Assembly: GCA_037903475.1 (NCBI GenBank) | Contig: JBAJFG010000384.1 | Span: 2,363,001 to 2,427,000 of the forward strand | Origin: Ancylostoma caninum | Lineage: Eukaryota > Nematoda > Chromadorea > Rhabditida > Ancylostomatidae | Reading direction: 5' to 3' | Length of the DNA stretch: 64,000 nt | Shown: positions 1 through 13,245 of the stretch, piece by piece | Layout of the letters: each line of letters begins with the position of its first letter | Position numbering within the stretch: the first letter of the stretch is position 1 | The notes under the pieces: generated by a model | The model's database searches: none | Seen by the model: only the letters and a program-made list of their open reading frames with translations | Told to the model about the DNA's origin: nothing | Made by a program: the position numbers and the translations under genes

Positions 1-3000
1 AAGTTTCACCCAGTGAACCTAAGTTTTCCGAGTTTTTCTTAGAATTCTAGGTTGAAATCTGGGACATTGTTCAGACGCTAGGGCTCATCATCGATTTTCT
101 CACTCTAAAACTGCGTAAGCTGTGCCTGAGCATACAAAAGCACCTCTGCTTAAAAATGATCCGAGTCAATGAGATCTTTTCCTCCGTAAAAGATTCTGAA
201 GAATAGCACGATTGTGAGAAAGGCGAGCCTCAGACTAAGGAGGCCAGATTATCATGTTCCAAGGAAGGCCTCCCACTTTGCTATAGGAGTTTCCGCCCAA
301 ACTCACGGAAAATAGTTCACAAAGAAAAGTATTGCCGCGTGCAAAAACTGTATTTTCCAAAAATACGCTCTTTCGGACTAAATTTTTATGACCGATAAAA
401 CAAAAATGTTCCAAATAACATTGTCTTAGTTGCTCAAAGTGTTCACATTTCGCCTTCATACAAATTCGCAGAAATAGCGATGCATCGCAACTTACCTTAA
501 CTTAATTTGTCCCCATCTCCATAAGTTGAAGTAGTTCAAAAAGGGGAATTTGTTGCTCCCTAAGTTTGCCACGAATAAACTCTAAACAGAGCAGTTGGGA
601 ATGTTCCGAAACATTTACTACTTAGCTAAAGAGAGCCCAGGCACATGGGCATCCAAAAAAGTCAACGTCAGTCTTCTCCATGTGCGCGAATCCGGTCCTC
701 TGAAATAATCTACCAAAGTAATTCAGGCAGGGACTGTAGCTCGGCCATTGCTTTCTCTCGGTATAAATCACCGCCAGGTAAATATCTATTTCAAACAACG
801 CATCCTTACTTTCTCCTCCCAGCCACCCTGTATAAAATAAGCAGCGCAGAACAGAACTTTTATTGTTTGTAGTTTTTGTGCGGGAGTGTCCAACAGTTTT
901 CGGAACGCTCCTACTCAGGTGGTTACCGTGGCTATACTGCCTTGCAGGCGCAACTCGAACCATAGTACATATTCCCTTCGCGACTTCACACATGGTAGCC
1001 TGAGGCGAGAGTTCTCATGAAAATCCTCATCTCTAGTCTCGAATATGCCATTTGTGCACAGTCGAGTACTTGTTGATCCTCTCCTTAACTGCACCACTGG
1101 TGCTACCGAGAGCAATGCCTGCAAAGCGGCCACACATGACCTTATTCCTCCATCGCCGTAGCTTCGAGCGCCCACACAGCTAGCAGTACGCGAATTTGCA
1201 TTAGCACCTACACGTAAACAATGATTTCATACAGTGACTCACAGCCGTTAGGTTGTTGTGAAATTCGGTAAGCTCACCTCGTTGATACGAGTTTGTTTAT
1301 CTAATGCAAATACGCAACATATGGCTCGCAAGAATGATGGAACTGCTATAGCGGTGGTGCGGGGATGGTTGGGGCGAAATACTGGCTCGTCCATTAAAAT
1401 TGCTAGAAGTTGAAATTTCATCGAAATTCAGGTGATTCGCCACAGCGTCTTACGAGTTCTTCGAGGAGAACACTCATTCTTTGTAGGGAAGAAGCAGAAA
1501 AGCCAATGATCATTCTCATATGGAATGCTGTTGAAATGCTGCTCTCGGGGTCTTAAGCGTTATACCTGGAAAGGGCGGTGCGGTCCAGTCAATTCGTCCA
1601 AGCGGTTAGTCACAGAACTCAACCGCGCCGTCTACTGTGAGTACAACGCTCCTTAGCCTTGACTTTGTAATAATTTATGTTTTTGATTAAAAGGAACATT
1701 TACACTTCTTCAACCTATTAGAAACTCTGCCAGCCTTACCTGAGAATGAACATGTGTCCGGCAACTAACTAGGATAAGCATAGTCGTGCAGTTAATACGA
1801 GCATCAGCGAATTACATATACATACATATACATGCAATAGCTGCTAGGCCCTCAATTCTTGGGAATCTGTGGGGACAATTTTTTTTCTTCCTTGTCTCTT
1901 TCCCCAAAGTTATATGCCACGCCTGAGTGGTCCGTCTCCTTCAAATGGAAGCGTAGCCTGTATAGGGTTTCAGCTACCGCATGTCGCTGATCCTGTATAG
2001 TCATCGAATTTTTGGCTTTCGTCTCCGCATAGGTCCAGGGCGATTTTCGCCACTGAATCAGTGTGTGAATAGACGATTCTACCATGAAGGTACCAGAGAA
2101 ACAGCATTGACGGTTGTGAGCTTCACGGAACTTTGCCCCGATTTGTGCTGTTCCGAAAGTTACGAGCACGTCTGTAGTCGGTGGAATGTGGACATTTTTG
2201 CGGGATTTGCACGTTTTGAGAGATCTGCTAGGGTTGGGTGTAACTTCCTTCGAATTGAATACTGTTCAAAATTTTAAAGACCCTGTAGTGGAGAGAAGTG
2301 GTGGGCTAAGCCTGCTGGAAATTTCCGTAACCGTCTTAGCAAGGACGCATCATTGGAAGGATGGGTGATCTCGTACACACGGATAGCAGCTGGGTATAGG
2401 GAAGTTCACGAATAGGGGAAGGTGCTGATAGGTGTCAGGTCATCCAAATAACTTAAAATGTTCAAGATGTTAAGATGTTCAATTTAATCTCAATATGATG
2501 CTTTGAGATTTTCAACACCAAATCGCGCCCGGAACAAAAAGACAGGTGGTAGTGCGGTTAATTTCACTAAAACATGGGAATATCAGTGGCAGAACTCTTA
2601 TAAAATTTGTAAATGCAACTACTACTATCCTCTAGTGAATCCTAGTCATTAAGTTCACTGTTTTTGGGGAGGTACGCATGTTGAAGAGAACCCATTTATT
2701 GCACTCGCATATCTGAGTGGTGTTGCTGAAGAAACAAGTCCAGTAGGTAAATTTAATCAGGCTGTCCTATCTAAGTCTTTCTACTCTCTTTTTTGGACAT
2801 CGACTGATATCTGCTTTTCTGCTGCTCTTCTCGAATAGTGGCACACTCAACAAAAAGGATCAGATGCCTAATGCGATATCTTAATAATTAGAGTTAACAA
2901 TGACCAACAACATTAGGTCTCATAGTAAGAATCTGTGGTGCCAGTGCCGACCAATTTTCATACGTCTGCTTTTCTATTCTGCTACCTCTTCGATCTTTTC

Positions 3001-4050
3001 TGCAAGTACTCAGCCGGGTGGATAAAAGTTCCCTGAACGGGTCATCGTGAGTGGAACTTTTGCTATTGTTCAAAATACGAACGCCAATTCGACTTCACAT
3101 CTCTAATGAAATAGAGGAATAGCAAAAGCACTTTATTTATCCTGAGACAGAGGAAACGAGCGTAGATTGCGGGGAGGTAGACAATTTGTGGGATAAGGTG
3201 CGAAGACAGGACGGCCCCGGAGGACATCTGCGAAAACGCTCGTCCTCATCGAATGCCTTCAGGGCACTATTAAATATAGTCTTTGTCCGAACTGATTTTT
3301 TTCGGCGACTTATATGAGTGTTTTTCATATTGTTTACCCCATCCTGCACAACTATTCATGGTCTTCAGCATTGGCAGGTTAAAATTTCAGGTTCCACGGC
3401 AGCTACAGTTCCTGATCTGAAAGGATCTTGATCATGATGCCCCGACTCAATTATTAGTTTATTATGGTAGAGGTGATGGAATTCATATCGTACGGTTTCT
3501 TCTTTTCTTCTACCAGGCACACACTGCTTGACAAGAAGTCGCCCGTCGCTGGCATAACAACAACGGTGAATCGACCCTTCTGAACTATGCTGGTATCACT
3601 CTGCTCATTACTCCATCCCAGTTAGGTTTTTTTGTTTGTCACCAACCACACTGAGGATTGTTGAAGTATTACCGTATCAGCATTGTACCACGACATGCAT
3701 TTTTACAGGGCTCGCCATTTCTCTCAGAATCTTTTGAAGTTTTGCGCAGCTACATAGGTAATTTTCCTCACGCTATGAAATGAGCTATGGAATCACACGT
3801 TACTTCTGACATAATTTGTCTTATATATGTTACATTTGCGTCGATCTGTTGAAAATGTTGGCTGTTATACCGATTTAGAAAACCCTGTTGAGTTTCGAGA
3901 ACAACAACAACCCGAAGGTTGAGCGTATAGATGCTCCAGGAAAAAAGGTAAGCTTTAATCATCATCTCGAGGATACTTTGTCGTTGCTCAAGAGTGAAGG
4001 TGAGACTGTGCTACGTTTTGAAGAAAGGAATTGGCTCCATTCCTATCTTG
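1..4050. other. Intergenic sequence, no supported gene
   Basis: I find no gene that I can support here. The longest open stretch, 1852-2169, is open on both strands, which argues for chance or for an unrecognised relic. A dinucleotide-like patch rich in CATATA lies near 1815-1835. The left part of the interval is AT-rich intergenic sequence. The 3' end of the minus-strand gene starting at 12237 is at 4051, so its 3' untranslated region should lie just left of that position. Confidence 0.4.
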
Positions 4051-7000
4051 CTATCGAGTGCGTGCAACTGGAAGAATGCAGAGGCAACATTTTTTAGCCC
4101 AGTGTAGCACCTTCGAAGCACAGCAAGCAACGGTGACGACTACAACAAGCAAAGCTATTGCGATAATAAGCTTCATCCGTCTTCGCCAAGTTGGAGCGTC
4201 CAGCTGTTCCAACAAACTCTCTGCGAACGAACCAATTTTTGTCCACATGTCGTCCTCCTCCTGATTGAGGCTGTAATAAATAATGCATAATAAGAAAATG
4301 CTATGCGTTAGAAGAAACCTGGAAAGACGGTCTATGCTAGTACTTAACGAGAATTCAGGTGGAATCTTTGAACTCTATCGCTGTAGCAGAGGAACAAAAG
4401 ACCTGAGCGCGTCACGGATGGATTGTGATGGTTGATTAATCACCGTCTACGCTTTTCAGCACAAGCGAGAACTTTTCAGTATAAATTGTGATTACACAAT
4501 GTCCTTATACTTCGCATTGACGCCGTCAACCGCTATTGTTCTCGCTAATCTACTGACTTCGAACAACTGAGTGATGGCGAGTTTGACTATAGGGCAATTT
4601 ATGCTGGATGCGTGCGACTGACGCGCATGCGTCTATATGATGAAGAACAGGGCCCAGTCGCAGCGCAGGAGCACGCGTTTATGGCATAGCGGCGGCCGCG
4701 CGTTCTTTCCATTGAGGAGGTGCACGTCGCCTTGACTGGTCTTCAAGGAAAATCCTTCGCAATTAAATGAGTGCGTCTGACGCGTGACTGTCGCACACAG
4801 CTAGTATAAATTGCCCTTATCACAACTAAGCTGCTGTGTGCGTGCATGCACAAGTCTGTATAGCTGGTTGGGTCAGAAAGGGCCGATGGAGTGACTTTGT
4901 CTGCAATTACGACCGCACAGGCTCCATCGATGGGAGGACGCCGCACGATGCGTCTGGAAGGAGAGTTCACTAGGTGGCAGCAGGGAAACATCAGAATGGA
5001 AGGAATCACATTCATATCAAAACTTAGAAAAAAGTGTAAAAATTAGACCACGCTGAAACTAGAAAAACCACCAAAACTGCTCTAACTACGTGTGCAAGGT
5101 AAGAGAGAGGCGTCATGCCCGGAACAACTGCTCATCAGATATTTTACCACTTCGGAGCAGACATATTTTGTCTCGGCGACTCCAGCCATCTCGATCAAGC
5201 AACGTTTTTCGTCGAGGTACCGAAAATGCCCAAGAAGGTCCCTATAGCCTGCATGAACATCATACTTTCCAAAAATAACATTTGAATGAAGTAGTTCAGC
5301 GGAAAGGATTCGATTTATTCATCCTTCCACATGATAACGTCGGTCCCCACATGGCCAACATCGTAAAACTACTTGCATTCTACGGGGCTTATGCCAACCT
5401 TTGAGCCAAGATATTCGGTCGTCAAGTACGAAATGTCCGATATATGAGCAGTGAGTTTGACAGTCTCTATCTTCGAAGATTTACTAGATCTCTTGTCAAC
5501 TTTATTTCCATTATGAAAGTACATCCTCTTCCTTTCAAAATCACTTCCTGGATCTTTGATCACTTTTCAGATTTTTGTTTGAAAGCATTTTTTGTAGAAC
5601 TACTCAAAGACGAAAAATCGTGTCGTTTTGGGACATAGGTTCCATTTTTTAGCCATTAGAGCTGAGAAAGCTGGGAACATCAGTATAGTGTCAAGGGACA
5701 TTTGGCTAGTAAATGCACTGAATGGAGTTTGCTTGCGAAGTTCTGCTCAGGTGACATGAAGCTCCGAAGTGAGCTTTATGATGAACCTGGATATCGATGA
5801 GCTGAAAGCCGCAGCCGAAGCGGATGGGAGTCAAACCAGGTCAGCGTAAGCAGCAAGGTGCGACCTTTATAATCCAGTAATATTTAGGCACTCAAGGCAA
5901 TGTGACCATTAGAAGTGGTTCGGTGAACGAATTTTTCCCAGTTTGATCCTCAAAAATGGGTGCCAATTTAAGACCATTTTTCACAAATCCACGCTGCTTA
6001 AGCCAGAGGAGCAGGGGTGAGGACCCACCAGCCACTCACTGTATTGGGCAAACCTTGCTCCATTTGACCACAACTCCTTTCAGGGATTAGCTCGCTTCTT
6101 GCTGGAGAAAATGTTCAATTTTTAACATGATGTTGGAAACGCTCTTCGCCACTTGATTGCTACTAGCTTTCCACGTTTCCAAGCTGTTGGTGCAACCAAG
6201 CTGCAGTTAAGATGGCAAGACTGTGGCGATAGTATAGGAGCATATTCGGATATCATATACTGCATCTTGCTTTAGAAACAAAACTCGAAACCTTCTCATC
6301 CAAAATCGGACATTTCATACTTGACGACCTAATAATTAAAGAAAGCAGTTTTTTGGAAAAATTTAACAATGATGGGATTGTGGATGAAGGAAATCAGCTT
6401 TGGATCGTAGGGAAGAATGACAATCCTAGAAAAAAAAGCGCGCGGACTCTTGTAAGCGCCCAATAATTCATCTAACAGCAACAATTGAAGTGCAGCGCCT
6501 GCTCAGAGCTTCGTGTTTAAGATCTCTCCGAATTTTTAAGATGTGAGAGACCTAGATCGCATGTACAGCAGGCAAATAGCGCAGGACACACGAGTAGTTT
6601 GTGAAGTCGGGTTCTATTATCCTGTATCCTATTATTTTGACATTCACAGTTACCACCGCGCGGATGTCACGCATGTTTGTGCGACCGGGTCTGCGTAAGC
6701 TGGCGCATCATCGTCGTGCGAACATGTGGAACACAGCTGCGTTCGCGGTTGCGACTCGATTTTCTTCCCAGTTCCGATTCAGTGTGTCTGTTGAACATTT
6801 ACGTTGCCCTAACGGTGTTTTCCCCACTTGCACATTAATGGGAGCCGAGAATTTCTATAACTAATGCCTCTAAGATATTACATGTCGGCCGTTTTGTCAG
6901 AAATGAATTCGGAGTTCAACTTACCCAGGAAATGACATCCCCTTCTTTCCGTGCAGACCTGCATTCGGATGAAACTCCTCGTAGTTTTTTACTCGAAATC

Positions 7001-10000
7001 TGAAAGACTTTTCATAAATTGGCCATGCATGATTGTCATGAATGTCTGTATCGCTCATACGGAAGCCAGCGGCATTGCTCTCCATGGAGATCACCATCGG
7101 GATGAAAACAAACATATGCACTCCCATTAACTGATGACGAAATCGAGATAAGTGTAGTGAAGTTTGCCGTACTCCCACTTCCAACTGAGGAAAAAAAGTT
7201 GTATCCAGAGAAAGAAGACAGTTATAATATCAATACTTGTAGGAATCCAGCACTGTCCAAATACTCACCGTAAACCCGAATCTTCTCTGGAGTCCCAGTC
7301 CTTGTGTTGTTCAGATAAACATTCCCGAGAATAGTTCCTCGAGCCTCCTTAAAATACTCACCCCTGAGCAGACTGACAAACTATATTTTTCAGCAAAAGA
7401 CAGCTTAATGACTAAATTGGTTTCCTAGGTATGAACCTTGGTTCGTTTCATCACTAATGACTAAGACAATCCGCACATGTATCCAAACAGAAATGAGATT
7501 AGCATGGATCGAGGTCTTGTTAGAAAACTTCACTATTGATTCGAGAGTGCTCTGCCTGGTATTCTAGAACTAGACTGGATATTATGTGCTCAGAACGTTC
7601 TGTTCCTCTTTTTTTAAATCTAAACAAGTAAATCGCCCACTCGTGCAGACAGCCAGTACATGACAAGTGTTAGATGCTTTTGCTCCGGACTCATGCCGCA
7701 CATAAAAATATGAGAACTCATTCACCATTATATCATACATCATCCGCCATGCAGATAGGACTTTCTTAGCACTGGACCGGAACTGGATCGAAACGAAAAT
7801 TACAAAAGGGTTTTTAATGTATACAACAGCTGTTTACTAATTAACACTTTCGTGATCATATGCTTTCGGCATGGAGCGCCGTGTGGGACACGGTTCCCTC
7901 AAGCACGCGTTTGTGATCAACAGGTTGTGCACGCGGTCCCACTAGGGCTCACTTAAGTCACTAGAGGGAACTTTGAGATCAGCGTTGCAAACTGCATATT
8001 ACCGTATATAGCTTATGGTTCTTATTGTTTGTGGCTGTAGTGTGGTCCAAAAGTACCGAGACAGGAGTACTGTGCTCATTTCTTGACTCATCTGGTGTTT
8101 CGACGTTTTCTATCCTTTCTTTTGCTGTTCTTCTGTTCCATCTTCGCTCCACTATTGTTACGAAAATTCTCAAAATAAAATTACTCACAAAAAACGATAT
8201 GTTTAGGAATCTGTTGCTGCGCTCATCCATTTGTGTGGAGCCCTCAAAATATTCAAAGCGAGAGGAGTGCCGGATCACCTTAGGAATCGTCTCCGCAAAT
8301 ATGGTCAACTGAAATTTGGTTAATGATAAGCCTATAAGAGAACTGTGTTTTGTTATTCTGTGAATATGTTCCATAAAAGAACTTATGCATCATAAGTTAC
8401 AGATTTGTTTCAGTTTCTTAGATATGATAAAAAACATAATGGACCAGTCCAACTTTTCTATCTAACTTGATAATTGGCGCATAATCCCGGAAACATCGTC
8501 TCACAGAGCACTAGTATACAAATTTTGTTTTCGAGGTTTTCCTAATGCTTGAAATATCAAAATCGTCAGAAATCTTGTGCCACCATTTCATCGATTTTAC
8601 TTGAAGCGCACCACTTATAATAGCTAGACCAAAGTTCTTCATCCTCACTACACTTTTCCACTTCATTGCTACTGTGAAGTCCCAAAAATAAGTACCAATC
8701 TAAATAGCACCAAATAATGCTGCTTCTTCCTCTCACCTACTAGAGTGAACGTGAGCACCACCAAGATTGCAATCTGCATGAGCACTTGTTTACCATCGTT
8801 CACATACTTACAAGCTTGTTAAACTTGTTAGCTAATTGCTTTTGTTTTTGTTGTTGTTCCGATGTTATGTTTAACTTCACATCGGATAGCAGTTATACCA
8901 TCCATATTACAGGAGAAGTAGAAGCATGATTCGGAAGAAGTGAGGAATGAATAACTCACTTCTACATGGCCAGCGTCCTCTAGCTGCACAATCACAGTTC
9001 GATCGCCATATCTGGCAGAATGGACCCATGGGTCTGATGACAAAGGTTTACCTACAAATGAGAAGACAGTGAACAGAGCTTACAAAACAGCCCTCTTATC
9101 GCAGAGAAAAAGCGGAGTAACGAAGCAGTGGGAAGAAAGGGGAGCTCCTTCGAAAAACCGCATCACCTTAAGTGAAAATCGATGTTATCCTAAATTCGTA
9201 CTCTTCCGATTTCCATTTTGAATGATGAATGCATATCTTAAAGACAGCACCCACGGAAATTTCTATCTCCGACGTTATGACGAGCCCTAATTTGGACGTT
9301 GATTCTGTTGAAACACATGAGAAAAAGTTTTCTGAATGCTTAGAGTTTGCTGCGTGGACAACGTCGAATTATTTGAAACTACTAAGTCGCTGTAGCTACC
9401 GAGCGCGTCCACCGGGTGGCTGTGATGACAAGAAGTAATCGCCGAGGACCATAGGCGACACCAATATGGCCTTCTTTCGCAGGTGGGCGTGGAGTAGTAC
9501 CCCGACCCATGAAAAGCTTGCCGGAGAAAGACGGTCAAATGCGAGAGGCGGGCCAGGACCGTCTCTTGCATTTGACCGTCCTTCTCCGGCAAGCTAAAAA
9601 CCGTCTAAAAACAAGGTCTTCGCCTAGTGCTATGAGGTGAGCACGGTTATTGAAACAGCCTGTTACGTAATTCCAGCGTTAGGCCCAAGTTGATAGGCCG
9701 GCTAATCGAGACCACTGTCACACAAACATGGAAGGTTCAATATGCAAAAGAGTAAAAGGTAGGACGTGACCCGGAAGTGACCTGCAGGAAGCAAGGAAAT
9801 TCTCCGATGTCTGTTGCTCCACCGTGAGCACTGTCGCAAACCGGTAGGAGACTTATGGTGTTTTGCAAGGTGGGTTGGTTATCTTTTGTCCTTCTCTGAA
9901 TCTTCCTCTCAGTTGATTCTATTCCCGTACACGGCAAAAAAAGAGGAATCCACTTACGTACCCATGTGATATTGCCTAAACACACTGTTGTTGTCCATGT

Positions 10001-12237
10001 GAAGGACCAAGTATTCGGCATCGAAATCGTTGATATACGTCTGCGCTTTGCAGCTTTTGAAGTGCACGTTCTAAAATCAAGAAGAAACGTTGGATGATAG
10101 TTCAGTAATTGAGACCTGCACTCAGTAAAGCCATGAACACAATCAAGGGTAACATCGAAAAATGAGCCACGGTGGCTTCAGCCTAATATTCCGTAGACAT
10201 ACATGAGCCTGTTGCATCTTCACTGAACCACGACGAATATCCCAGCTCCCATGGTACTGAAGCCAGCCGAGCTTTTCCAGTGATGCCTCGTCCGCCTTAT
10301 TCATTGGAACATAGCCGCATACATCTGATCCACCTGACTAACAAACGCTGATATGATCAGCTGTGTGGTATTGTCGAAGAAAGAAAAGATGGAAAGATGG
10401 AGGAAGAAAGAAATATGCCTACCTTCATCTACGTAGTACATTCCAGGTTTGACATCTCGGAAAGCACGCCTGCTAGTGATAAACATTTCCAACCTGTGGG
10501 GCTTAGTGCTTCTTGCATGAGCATGGCCTCTGTTCAACAGCATAGCAAAGTCCTCGCGATGTGAATTCTTCCAGTTATCTCCTGTCCATTCATAGAGGCT
10601 GTATCTAGAGCTCGTTACATACAGTTCTAAGAAGACCTCAGAAGATTGGATAACCCAAAACCCATTCATCGGATAATTCCGAAAGGTTATTTGTGAGTGT
10701 AAATCAACATCAGTGAATGATAGCATGGCTTATGCTTAGAATGGATCCTAGCTCCTGTTCTTGTAAACTTGCTTCAGCATTCATAACGTACATAGTAGAC
10801 GTTACTACTTTTTTCGTGGAAAGTTTTATGGGGTTTTGCTTACACAATGTGTTCATCTTCGTACAGGTGGATTGAGAGATGTTTGAGAGCGCATTGACTA
10901 ATATTTTTTCCTCAAAAACCACTGTGCAGTTTCTGTACCATAAGCTCACATTTTTCTTCGAAAACTTCCAAGAAAACCTCGAGAATCTTCCTCGAATATT
11001 CGAATAAGGTAACTGGAAGTAACTCCCTGTCGAGCACCAAAAAAGTTTTGGAGACCTAATGTCCTTCGAGGTTTGGTATAAAATTGTCAGACGAATGTGT
11101 AGAAAGTTTCCAAAAAAAATTTCAGATAGCTCAAATCGGAAATTTTCCACCTTCAGCATGGGACCGTTGAGACCGCTGCTGCCACTCTAGAACACTAACA
11201 ACAAGGAATGCATACATCACCCTACTTGTCTCAGAATCTTCCCAGGGCCGAGGGATTGCCTACGGAATGGCTGCAGGGTGCAGGCGAAGCAAACATTACG
11301 AAGTACAAAAAATTCTGAGGAACACAGCTTCTACGTCGTGAGTACTGCGCCAATAGACTCTCATTTTCTTTCCTACTTGAAGCATGTAGGCGAGTATATG
11401 GGTCACAATCATCGACTCTGTTTTTTCTCTCCTCTTTCCAAAAACAACACAAAAGAACAATCATCATCAAGGACAACTGGTTCGTCATTACTTCGCACAA
11501 GTGAATAATATAATATTGTTCATACACACTTGAACTCAGCAAAGGTGTCGGCTTGGCCCAGAAGCAAGGCCTCGTAGGTCCGATTCTCGTATATGTCCAG
11601 GCGAATCCAGCAGCAAGCCTCGCTTTTCTGCTTGGATCCACAGTCCTCGCTTGACTGCGCAGAGTGGTAAGTGTTGTAGCAGAGAACACCTTGTCGGCAT
11701 TTTCTGCAACTATCTACGATAATTATGATCTCTAACAAAAATGACGCGATACCTCAGAACTCACCTGTGCTTGTACCCTTCGATAGAACATGCCTTGGTG
11801 CCTCCTGCACAGTCACAGAAACAGGAAGTGCTTAGTAATGGAATGGCGAATATGTACTTCTCTGACAAACATATGCTTGCTCAAGCTCTCACAAGTTTTT
11901 GAAGGGCTTTTAGAAGGAGAAACTTAGAACAACCTGAAACCGGATGATGTTGCTCCAGTTTTGAAAACGTGATTACGTGCAGGGCAGAATAGGAGCTATT
12001 CGGCACCTGCAATAAAGTTCAAAATGAAATTCAAATAAAATCCCCACTTCTGTTCTGATAACAACTGATCTACCGCTACGATTTTATCGCTTCAAATGTT
12101 CGAAGGCGAAATTGTCGATTCGACAGAAAACTATGCAAAATTACCTCCAGCCGAACACAGGCCGTTTCATGCAGTGTCAAAGCGAGTCTAACAGTACTTT
12201 GAATCCGAGCCAGTCCGTTGGCCTCGTAGTCCATTAT
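4051..12237 (-). CDS. Cysteine-rich type I membrane protein, possible EFF-1/AFF-1-type cell-cell fusogen (5' end missing)
   Basis: I assembled this gene from consecutive minus-strand exons whose reading phases fit: 12237-12145, 12006-11934, 11861-11765, 11703-11528, 10728-10423, 10333-10203, 10070-9958, 9851-9782, 9051-8960, 8308-8189, 7347-7269, 7184-7061 and 4260-4051. Most are bounded by CAG or TAG acceptors and GTGAG or GTAAG-like donors. The joined exons give about 560 residues. Exon 3-4 reads CFCDCAGG, then a run with GVLCYN and SEACCW. Exon 12 has VCFHPDGD and a second Cys. The last exon has an amphipathic stretch, a hydrophobic helix (MKLIIAIALLVVVVTVACC), a short tail with CCLC, and a TAG stop at 4051. 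This layout of a Cys-rich ectodomain, one membrane pass and a short tail, together with the size, fits the nematode EFF/AFF fusogens, which merge cells during development. That family call is inference. Junction 9782/9051 and the step from 7061 to 4260 do not keep phase, so an exon is missed at each or the gene is damaged. The signal peptide exon was not found. Confidence 0.5.
5290..5410 (+). pseudogene. Mariner/Tc-type transposase relic
   Basis: A short frame just left of the TIR element reads LFILPHDNVGPHMANIV, which resembles the second catalytic aspartate motif (HDNA-PH) of mariner-family transposases. Frames upstream (5090-5280) are broken and no ends were found. It lies inside the large last intron of the minus-strand membrane-protein gene. 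Confidence 0.35.
5418..6329. mobile_element. Non-autonomous DNA transposon, family with GTCGTCAAGTA ends (copy A)
   Basis: The left end reads CGGTCGTCAAGTACGAAATG and the right end is its inverted complement (CATTTCATACTTGACGACC), giving terminal inverted repeats of about 25 bp. The interior has no long frame. A diverged second copy lies at 43120-44905. The two align through several blocks, for example around 6140-6200 and 44296-44360. This copy lacks two insertions that interrupt the other, so it preserves their empty TTAA target sites at 5998-6001 and 6207-6210. It sits in the final intron of the membrane-protein gene. Confidence 0.7.
9238..9262 (+). mobile_element. Single end of a TTAA/AGRCAGCA element
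   Basis: TTAAAGACAGCACCCACGGA is the left end of the element family described at 44369-44783. No matching right end was seen nearby, so this is a truncated or solo terminus. It is in an intron of the minus-strand membrane-protein gene. Confidence 0.45.
9515..9595. repeat. Hairpin-forming inverted repeat
   Basis: The arms 9515-9542 and 9568-9595 are 28 nt each with one mismatch, separated by 25 nt. The arm starts AGCTTGCCGGAGAA. It lies downstream of the solo TTAA terminus and may be the core of a small foldback element. Confidence 0.8.
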
Positions 12238-13245
12238 CTGATAGAAGCAATGCAGTAGACATCCAGAGCGCATCACTCGCTACTTAGAAACTTTTCTACA
12301 TTATTTATTTCAACTCGTCTGCTCTTCAACAGGTGAAAAGGCAAGAAATCCAACCCATTATGTTAGAAAGAACTGCTTGGACCGACTCTGCCTCAAGGCG
12401 GTGGTCGTGCTGGTGCAAAATCAGTTGCCGTTTCGCGCTATGCACAAATAAACTCTTCTCTTTGCCGTAGTTTGAGCATTTTCAAAACCAACTTCTGTGA
12501 TCTCCTGTGCTTTTCCTCCTCCTCCAAAAGCTTCTTGCTTATTTTGGCTAGTTCCTTCCGGTGGTCTTTCATAGAGTCGAGAACAGATGATGTACAAACT
12601 CGATTCTTGGGTTATGGTGGTTATAATTCCAACGTCGGTGACTCTGTACAGGAGACATCGGGTAATGTTTTGTTTTAGCTCGAAATCATCCCAAATGACC
12701 GCGAGATGCTCGTTCACGAAGTTCTCCTCAGGTGATTTTAAGCTCCAAGATGATCGTGTCGTGGTCGCATGATGTCGCTTGACGACCAGCATTCAGGACA
12801 GCCATGGAATCCAAACCGGATCTTTAGCATTCGGACCTTGAAAGCAGCGATGAGAGCTTACTATACTACAGTTTGAAAACAATTGACTTCAATAGTCAGG
12901 GTAAGACAGTTGTGACATCTTTTCTAACTTCATTTTTCGTCTCAGAACGACCCATTCCTGGAACGTGAAATTACTGTGCGTATATGGAGATCGGTTTGTG
13001 CTCAATGGAAGGAAGCGTTAATGGGTATGGGTGGAGGCGGTTCCTCCATTTCTAAGTTTTCCTAAACCAGAGCTACATTATAGGTTTTGTTGTAGTACGA
13101 GTTTGGTGACGCAGTGGTGTAACACAGTGGCGGAATTTTTGAAATTACTTCACAGAACAAATCAAAATCTTGTATCAGTTTATTTTTGGTTGTTTATTTT
13201 TGTCATTATTTTTAAATAGTTTCTATCATTTAATTGATGTTTCTA
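12238..13245. other. Gene-poor stretch with one unexplained minus-strand frame
   Basis: The minus-strand frame 12792-12421 is open for 123 codons, but it is also partly open on the other strand. Its last residues (VYLCIARNGN) resemble the open end read through the mariner-type terminus near 41003-41060 (VYLCIPPNGNYF), so the frame is probably transposon-derived. It could instead hold upstream exons of the minus-strand membrane-protein gene; I could not place any. The rest is AT-rich without recognisable features. Confidence 0.35.

Noticed and set aside
6921..7184. Minus-strand 87-codon frame as the fusogen-gene exon
   Set aside because: The incoming phase selects another frame of the same DNA (VCFHPDGD, with two Cys), which ends at a GTATGAG donor at 7061.
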